Of a stretch of DNA of 53,484 bases, positions 48,380 to 53,484 are shown in pieces; positions within the stretch are counted from its first letter, which is position 1, and every line of letters starts with the position of its first letter. Origin of the DNA: an uncultured Clostridia bacterium (GTDB lineage: Bacteria > Bacillota > Clostridia > TANB77 > CAG-508); contig CAKPQL010000011.1 of NCBI GenBank assembly GCA_934178555.1, positions 1-53,484 on the forward strand. Direction: 5' to 3'. Made by a program: the position numbers and the translations under genes. The notes under the pieces are model-generated. The model ran no database searches, was not told the origin of the DNA, and saw only the letters and a program-made list of their open reading frames with translations.

Positions 48380-51016
48380 ATGAAAAATAAAATCAAAAGA
48401 ATAACACTATTAACAATATTAATATTAATAACCTTAATAGTATTAATACTTACATTAAATGCAACAAGAAAAATGCAAAAAGCGTTAAATGAAGAGGCAC
48501 AAGCAATTTACACAACTATAATAGGAGATGAAACTGTTGATATAACAAATGCAGTAGCAGAAAATGCAAATATACCTACAATATCTGCTGGAATGATACC
48601 AGTAAAATGGGATGGAACATATTGGACATTAGCAACTAAGGATGATATAAATTGGTATAATTATAGTAATGGACAACCTGCATATATTATGTTAAATGAC
48701 GGAATATATCAAAGTGAATTGGTTCAAGATATGACAGGGAAAAAATTAGCTAAAGATTATATAGGAGCACAAATACGAGTAAATGAACTTGGTACAATAT
48801 ATATGTGGTTACCTAGATATGCATATAACGAAGAAGAGATATTATATATAAAACAAGGATATAGTGTTGCTGGAACATGGAAAATACCAGAATTATTTAC
48901 ATATGAAGCGGAAAAAGCAGATTTTAGTTTGGCTGGAGTTTGGATAGAATATAGTCCTCTAGCAAATAGTAATGAAGTAACAACAAAAATAAACAATATG
49001 ACTGGAGAGGACAATCAATACGGATTTATTGCAAATACAAAATCAATTATAATGACAGAAACAGAATTAACTGCAATAGAAAAATATTATGATAAATTAA
49101 CTGCAAACATTGTAGGAGGCGGTGTAGTAGCTGACCCATTAATAGACACTACCAACCTAGACCGAACCATAATAAAAATAATTAATACAAATCAAACTGA
49201 GCCAATAAAAGGAACAGTAACATTAAATGCAGATGATTTAACAATAAATATAGAAGTAACACATAGAAAAAATACAATAAGTAAAATAGTAGATTTAAAA
49301 GGAAGAATATTAAGCCAAAATTCAACAATAGCAATAGATTCAAAATTATTAGGAAACGGAACATATAAATACTTAATAATAGATAATGCAGGAAACATAA
49401 AAGAGTTAGTGGTAAAAGTAACAGGACTAAAAATATACATAATACCGAATTTGGAAAGACTAAAAGAATTTAGAAACGAAGTAAACGCTGGAAATAATTT
49501 TAGTGGAATAACAGTAATACAAACAGCAGATATACAAATGAATGAAGGAAAATATACAATCAATGAGGAAACTGGAGAAATAACATTTGCAGAAGATGCA
49601 GAGCAGTGGGAGCCAATAGGTGATAATTCAATAGCAAATAGTAGTTTTTATGGAACATATGAGGGTAATGGACATAAGATAAGTGGAATTTATATAAATG
49701 ATGAAACATTGACAAATGTAGGCATGTTTGGATATTTAAAAGGCAGTGTAAAAAATTTAAATATTATGGAATCATATATAGTTGGAAAAACCAATGTGGG
49801 AGGAATAGCTGGAAGTGCTACAAATTTAATAGAAAATTGCTCAAATTATGCAACTATTGGTGCATTAAATGGATTTGCAGGAGGAATTTGTGGCAGTGGC
49901 TCAGGAATAAAAATTATCGGATGTTATAATGCAGGAAAGATTACATCAAGTGGTTCTTTTGCAGGAGGAATCTGTGGACATGGTTTTAAATCCATAACAA
50001 ATTGCTATAATGTTGGAGAGGTTAGTGTTAGTTCGTCTTATGCAGGAGGAATTTGTGGATATGTTAATAATACAAGTTCGGAAATCAGAAATTGTTATAA
50101 TTATGGAAATATATCTGGTAATGAATCTGTTGCTGGAGTTATAGGAGAGGGATTTCAAATGGATATTATAGAAAATTGTTATAATGTAGGGAGTATTACA
50201 GGAATCAAAAATAATATTGCAGGAATAAATGGATACACATACTATACAAAACAAATAAATAATTGCTATAATATAGGAAATATAAAAGGAAATAATTGTA
50301 TAAGTGGAATATTAGGATATGTATATAATAGCGGAATAGAAATAAATAGTTGTTACAATAAAGGAAATATTGGTGGAGTGGAATATAGTGGTGGAATATT
50401 AGCTTGTAGCAGAAGTTCAGTAAAAATAAAATCATCATATAATAGAGGAAAAATATCTGGAACAAAAAGAGTAGGAGGAATATCAGGATATCAAGTATAT
50501 GCAACTAGTGGCGGTGGTAGTAGCTATGATCATTCTACTATGGTTAAATGTTATAATTTAGGAGAAGTTATTGGAAGTGGATATGCAGGTGGATGTTCAG
50601 GAGAATATAATGGGAATGGGTCAGCAGTTTTTTCTCAAAATTATAATATTGGAGTAGTAAGTGGAACAAATTACATTGGTGGAATTGTAGGTTATAAAGC
50701 TAGTATATATTCTACAATAAGCAAATGTTTTTATGAAAAAAATACAGCAACTTATGGAGTGGGAGCAGCTGGAACTAGTGGAAATAATGATGGGTGCACA
50801 TCTACTACAATAGAAAATATAATATCATATATAACTGCATTAGATGAATATAAAGCAGATGAATATTCTATAAATGAAGGATTACCAATTTTATCTTGGC
50901 AAACAGATAATGACAAATTAAATTTAATTAATGGCGATAATGCTTTTGTAGAGGATACAGAAGGAATAAATAATGGATATCCAATACTAGCATGGCAATC
51001 AAAAACAGCAGAATAA
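48380..51016 (+). CDS. Large surface protein with GLUG repeats
   Basis: An 878-residue protein behind AAAGGAGAAAG. The N-terminal helix (LLTILILITLIVLILTL) lacks an obvious cleavage site and may be an uncleaved anchor or pilin-like signal. A first region (about 65-245) is Trp/Tyr-rich (MIPVKWDGTYWTLATKDDIN), followed by a beta region (260-350). From about residue 455 there are roughly twelve GLUG-type repeats of about 22-28 residues (pattern GGI.G....I.NCYN.G.I.G), predicted to form a beta-helix. GLUG proteins are adhesin-like. No LPXTG anchor is visible. Internal repeat copies may recombine and change length. Confidence 0.8.
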   Translation: MKNKIKRITLLTILILITLIVLILTLNATRKMQKALNEEAQAIYTTIIGDETVDITNAVAENANIPTISAGMIPVKWDGTYWTLATKDDINWYNYSNGQPAYIMLNDGIYQSELVQDMTGKKLAKDYIGAQIRVNELGTIYMWLPRYAYNEEEILYIKQGYSVAGTWKIPELFTYEAEKADFSLAGVWIEYSPLANSNEVTTKINNMTGEDNQYGFIANTKSIIMTETELTAIEKYYDKLTANIVGGGVVADPLIDTTNLDRTIIKIINTNQTEPIKGTVTLNADDLTINIEVTHRKNTISKIVDLKGRILSQNSTIAIDSKLLGNGTYKYLIIDNAGNIKELVVKVTGLKIYIIPNLERLKEFRNEVNAGNNFSGITVIQTADIQMNEGKYTINEETGEITFAEDAEQWEPIGDNSIANSSFYGTYEGNGHKISGIYINDETLTNVGMFGYLKGSVKNLNIMESYIVGKTNVGGIAGSATNLIENCSNYATIGALNGFAGGICGSGSGIKIIGCYNAGKITSSGSFAGGICGHGFKSITNCYNVGEVSVSSSYAGGICGYVNNTSSEIRNCYNYGNISGNESVAGVIGEGFQMDIIENCYNVGSITGIKNNIAGINGYTYYTKQINNCYNIGNIKGNNCISGILGYVYNSGIEINSCYNKGNIGGVEYSGGILACSRSSVKIKSSYNRGKISGTKRVGGISGYQVYATSGGGSSYDHSTMVKCYNLGEVIGSGYAGGCSGEYNGNGSAVFSQNYNIGVVSGTNYIGGIVGYKASIYSTISKCFYEKNTATYGVGAAGTSGNNDGCTSTTIENIISYITALDEYKADEYSINEGLPILSWQTDNDKLNLINGDNAFVEDTEGINNGYPILAWQSKTAE

Positions 51017-51021
51017 ATTAT

Positions 51022-51047
51022 AAAGGCACGGTGTACTGTGCCTTTTA
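51022..51047 (+). terminator. Terminator after the GLUG protein gene
   Basis: AAAGGCAC (51022-51029) pairs with GTGCCTTT (51038-51045), ending in T residues. Confidence 0.75.
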
Positions 51048-51176
51048 TGCATATATGTAGAATTTTGTAACACGAATTTTCTTGCAAAATGATTTAAGGT
51101 AGTGTATAAGTATAATAATTTAATTCAAAACAATTTTTTTCTAAATAAATTTCCATGTATAAATAAAAGTTAAATA

Positions 51177-51205
51177 TTGACAAAATAACAAAAACAAAAT
51201 ATAAT
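51177..51205 (+). promoter_or_regulatory. Consensus promoter of the Rpn nuclease gene
   Basis: TTGACA (51177-51182) and TATAAT (51200-51205) with a 17-bp spacer. Confidence 0.8.
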
Positions 51206-51259
51206 AAATGTAACAAAAAGACAAAAATAGCATTCTATTATATAGAAAGTGAGGTATAA

Positions 51260-52372
51260 GTGTATTCGAATTTTAAACTGATTGTATGTGAGAAAAATGA
51301 AGAGTACAAGTTAAGTAAAAATATAGAAAATCAACATGATAAGCTATTTAAGGATTTATTAAATAACAAGGAAGAATTGAAAAGTTTTCTGTTTGATTAC
51401 TTAAAAATAGACATAAGAGATAAGGAAATAGAGAAATGTAGCAATTCATATATATCTAGAGAATATAGAGTGTTTGAATCAGATATTGTATATAAAATTA
51501 AAAACGAAAATAAATATATTTTGGTAGAACATCAATCTAGCATAGATGAAAGAATGCCATATAGAATATTAAATTATAGTACAGAAATATTAAAAGAAGT
51601 AGTGGATGAAAAATACGAAAGAAATAGGAATTATAAATATCCATTAATTATACCAATAGTATTATATACTGGAGAAAGAAAATGGACAGCTAATATTGCT
51701 TTAAGTAAAAAAACTGAAAATGGTAAAAAGAAATATTTAGAGATGAAATATGAATTGGTGGATATAAATCAATATAATGAAGAAGAATTATTAAATAAAA
51801 AAACAGCAATTTCATATGCAATGTTAATAGAAAAAAATAAAGGAAAAGATTCATTAATTAAAATATTAGATAAAATAGTTATGAATTGTGATAATAAGCA
51901 GATTAGTAATAAAATGCAGAAAATAATACAATATTTATTGTATCCAATACTTGGAGAAGATACAGAAAAAATGGTAAAAAAATTTAATAAAAAGGAGGAG
52001 TTTGATATGAAAACAGCTCAAGATTATATAAGAGAGGAAATAGCAGAGATAAGAAGACAAGGAATAGAGGAGGGAAAAAGAATAAATATGAAAACAGCTC
52101 AAGATTATATAAAAGAAGAAATAGCAGAGATAAGAAGACAAGGAATAGAGGAAGGAAAAAGAATAAATATGAAAACAGCTCAAGATTATATAAAAGAGGA
52201 AATAGCAGAAATAAGGAGACAAGGTAAAGAAGAAGGGAAAAGCGAAGGAATTAAACAAGAGAGAAAAATGATAGTATTAAATATGATAAAGAGTAAAATA
52301 AAAATAGAAAAAATAAAAGAATATACAGGAATTGATAAAGAAGAGATAGAAAAAATTGCTGCAAGTATATAA
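51260..52372 (+). CDS. Rpn-family PD-(D/E)XK nuclease with repeated C-terminal helix
   Basis: A 370-residue Rpn/YhgA-like protein from GTG 51260 behind GTGAGG. It has the N-terminal family start (NQHDKLFKDLLNNKEELKSF), nuclease core with Asp in FESDIVYKIK and ExQ-type residues in ILVEHQSSIDERMPYRILNY (residues about 75-105), and YPLIIPIVLYTGERKW. Rpn proteins are recombination-promoting, Ca-stimulated DNases; some act in phage defence. The C-terminal part carries three tandem 27-residue copies of MKTAQDYI(R/K)EEIAEIRR, predicted coiled-coil, then a Lys-rich end. Variable tails are usual in this family. Confidence 0.88.
   Translation: MYSNFKLIVCEKNEEYKLSKNIENQHDKLFKDLLNNKEELKSFLFDYLKIDIRDKEIEKCSNSYISREYRVFESDIVYKIKNENKYILVEHQSSIDERMPYRILNYSTEILKEVVDEKYERNRNYKYPLIIPIVLYTGERKWTANIALSKKTENGKKKYLEMKYELVDINQYNEEELLNKKTAISYAMLIEKNKGKDSLIKILDKIVMNCDNKQISNKMQKIIQYLLYPILGEDTEKMVKKFNKKEEFDMKTAQDYIREEIAEIRRQGIEEGKRINMKTAQDYIKEEIAEIRRQGIEEGKRINMKTAQDYIKEEIAEIRRQGKEEGKSEGIKQERKMIVLNMIKSKIKIEKIKEYTGIDKEEIEKIAASI
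52007..52249 (+). repeat. Three tandem 81-bp repeats in the Rpn gene
   Basis: Units at 52007-52087, 52088-52168 and 52169-52249 keep the frame and start with the same ATGAAAACAGCTCAAGATTA string. Units 1 and 2 are nearly identical; unit 3 diverges at its end. Each unit starts with Met, and a ribosome-site-like AAAAGGAGGAG lies before the first, so a shorter C-terminal product from an internal start is possible. Confidence 0.92.
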
Positions 52373-52452
52373 AAAATGATATAAAAGCATATTGCAAATA
52401 AATAAATATTATTATATATTTATGGTAAAATAACAATAAATGAGGTGTTAAA

Positions 52453-52851
52453 ATGGATATAGAAAAAATGTTTAATATAGCAAAGGAAGCGGCTAAAAAT
52501 GCATGGAGTCCATACTCAAATTTTATGGTAGGAGCTACATTAGTTACAAATAGTGGCAAAGTATATACAGGATGTAATATAGAAAATCAAGGAATACAAT
52601 CAATATGCTCAGAGAGAACAGCTTTTGCAAAGGCAATATCAGAAGGGGAAAGAGATTTTAAAGCAATTTTTGTTGTTGCAAAAATGAGAAATGCTAAATA
52701 TTTTAATGAAACTTTACCATGTGGGTATTGCAGACAATTTATGAGTGAATTTTGCAAACCAGATTTTGAAATATATAGTTATAATGAAGAAAAAAATGAA
52801 ATAAAAAAATACACATTGCAAGAATTGTTACCATATGGATTTGCATTATAA
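52453..52851 (+). CDS. cdd: Cytidine deaminase
   Basis: A 132-residue homotetrameric-type deaminase: MDIEKMFNIAKEAAKNAWSP, YSNFMVGATLVTNSGKVYTG, CNIENQGIQSICSERTAF (zinc Cys and catalytic Glu) and PCGYCRQFMSEF (second zinc Cys pair). It deaminates cytidine and deoxycytidine to uridine forms for pyrimidine salvage. ATG 52453 follows ATGAGGTG. Close to the phosphodiesterase gene (32 bp); possibly one transcript. Confidence 0.96.
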   Translation: MDIEKMFNIAKEAAKNAWSPYSNFMVGATLVTNSGKVYTGCNIENQGIQSICSERTAFAKAISEGERDFKAIFVVAKMRNAKYFNETLPCGYCRQFMSEFCKPDFEIYSYNEEKNEIKKYTLQELLPYGFAL

Positions 52852-52883
52852 TTGATTTGCAAAAAATAAGGAGAAATATAAAA

Positions 52884-53423
52884 ATGAAATTATTAGTAGT
52901 ATCAGATATACATGGCTCACTATATTATGCAAAAAAAATAGACGAAATAAACAAAAAAGAAAATCCAGAAAATATAGTATTGTTGGGCGATTTATATTAT
53001 CATGGACCAAGAAATCCATTAACTAAAGAATATAACCCAATGGAAGTATCTAAAATTTTGAATAACTTAAAGGAAAAAATCATTGCAATAAGAGGAAATT
53101 GCGATGCAGAAGTTGACGAAATGATATCAGAGTTTGAGTTTCAAAATTCTGTAAAAATGAATATAAATGGAAAAACTTTCTTTTTTACACATGGTCATAA
53201 ATATAATATAGACAAGTTGCCAGAAGAAAAAATAGATGTGCTTGTATATGGGCATTTTCATACAGGATTTATAAAAGAAAAGGATGGCGTAATTTGTGTC
53301 AATGCGGGTTCTATATCACTGCCAAAAAATAATACTAAAAACAGTTATTTAATCATAGAGAATGATAAAATAATGTTAAAAGATTTAGAAGGAAATATTA
53401 TAGAAACAATAGTAGAATATTAA
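52884..53423 (+). CDS. YfcE/MJ0936-type metallophosphodiesterase
   Basis: A 179-residue calcineurin-like phosphoesterase from ATG 52884 (MKLLVVSDIHGSLYYAKKID) behind AAGGAGAA. The five metal motifs are in order: SDIHGS, LLGDLYYHG, IRGNCD, FFTHGHKYN and YGHFHTG. The family hydrolyses phosphodiester model substrates with Mn; the natural substrate is not known. 32 bp after cdd. Confidence 0.93.
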   Translation: MKLLVVSDIHGSLYYAKKIDEINKKENPENIVLLGDLYYHGPRNPLTKEYNPMEVSKILNNLKEKIIAIRGNCDAEVDEMISEFEFQNSVKMNINGKTFFFTHGHKYNIDKLPEEKIDVLVYGHFHTGFIKEKDGVICVNAGSISLPKNNTKNSYLIIENDKIMLKDLEGNIIETIVEY

Positions 53424-53473
53424 AAATATTATTGATATAATTTGGACATATTAAATACAAAGGAGGAATAAAA

Positions 53474-53484
53474 ATGTCAGTTAA
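53474..53484 (+). CDS. First codons of a gene cut by the right edge
   Basis: AAAGGAGG (53459-53466) is followed by ATG 53474 and the codons for Met-Ser-Val before the sequence ends. Too short to identify. Confidence 0.5.

Noticed and set aside
52007..52249. CRISPR array
   Set aside because: The repeats are contiguous 81-bp coding units without spacers. I saw no CRISPR array anywhere in the window.
1..53484. tRNA or rRNA genes
   Set aside because: I found no cloverleaf with a GTTCRANNC arm or rRNA-like stretch; I could not run a covariance search, so a missed tRNA is possible.

Overview
The window is a chromosomal stretch of an AT-rich, endospore-forming member of the Bacillota (Clostridia-like). 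This rests on GroES/GroEL under a CIRCE operator, a ctsR-mcsA-mcsB-clpC heat-shock operon behind a consensus CtsR box, spore genes (spoIVA, sipL-like, yunB, a gerA/gerB/gerC germinant receptor, a PdaB-like deacetylase), a Spo0A-like regulator and a Firmicutes-type 6S RNA. Gene order and codon use look native from about 6 kb onward. The first 6 kb, plus single genes near 12.6, 21.5 and 23 kb, are accessory in look: orphan proteins, different composition and CGG codons that the core genes avoid.

Layout. 1-6 kb: membrane protein fragment, zinc-finger orphan protein, two copies of a 46-bp leader in inverted orientation, alpha/beta hydrolase, orphan, class-I amidotransferase (peptidase C26) and an HNH protein with a ParB-like tail. 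6-8.3 kb (minus): double-OB SSB-like protein, Mur-ligase-like fragment, PdaB-like deacetylase. 8.6-14.2 kb: pyrG, groS-groL, an orphan, two tiny Cys-rich membrane proteins, L21 leader-rplU-rpmA. 14.3-19.2 kb: small ORF, ctsR-mcsA-mcsB-clpC. 19.4-23.9 kb: sigma factor/anti-sigma pair, secreted protein, Spo0A-like regulator, acidic membrane protein, XRE regulator. 24-27.6 kb: ruvA, rarA, XRE regulator, split TauE/SafE pair. 27.8-32.2 kb: 6S RNA and the ger operon (minus) with an extra two-helix peptide. 32.4-39.3 kb: spoIVA, then a TetR-controlled MMPL operon with clear operators. 39.4-43.4 kb: pyrH-frr-uppS-cdsA-rseP. 43.5-53.5 kb: feoA, RluA-type synthase, veg, sipL-like, yunB, rpiA, GLUG-repeat surface protein, Rpn nuclease, cdd, YfcE-type phosphodiesterase and the first codons of another gene.

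Main discovery candidate: four genes (the C26 amidotransferase, ctsR, gerA, rseP) are each interrupted by exactly one extra base, and each time the break falls on an in-frame CGG codon. Skipping the C of CGG puts the ribosome on a GGN glycine codon and restores a full-length, motif-perfect protein. In frame zero a stop follows 3 to 8 codons later. By my manual scan no intact core gene from 6 kb onward contains any other in-frame CGG, whereas CGA and CGT are used. This points to CGG being unassigned or very poorly decoded in this organism and acting as a +1 ribosomal frameshift site. The accessory genes do contain in-frame CGG (11 cases in seven genes), often within the first ten codons. They would then be poorly translated here, unless a CGG-reading tRNA exists or appears conditionally. 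This is inference from sequence pattern only. The decisive checks are the genome's tRNA-Arg set, a genome-wide search for breaks at CGG, and peptide evidence across the sites.
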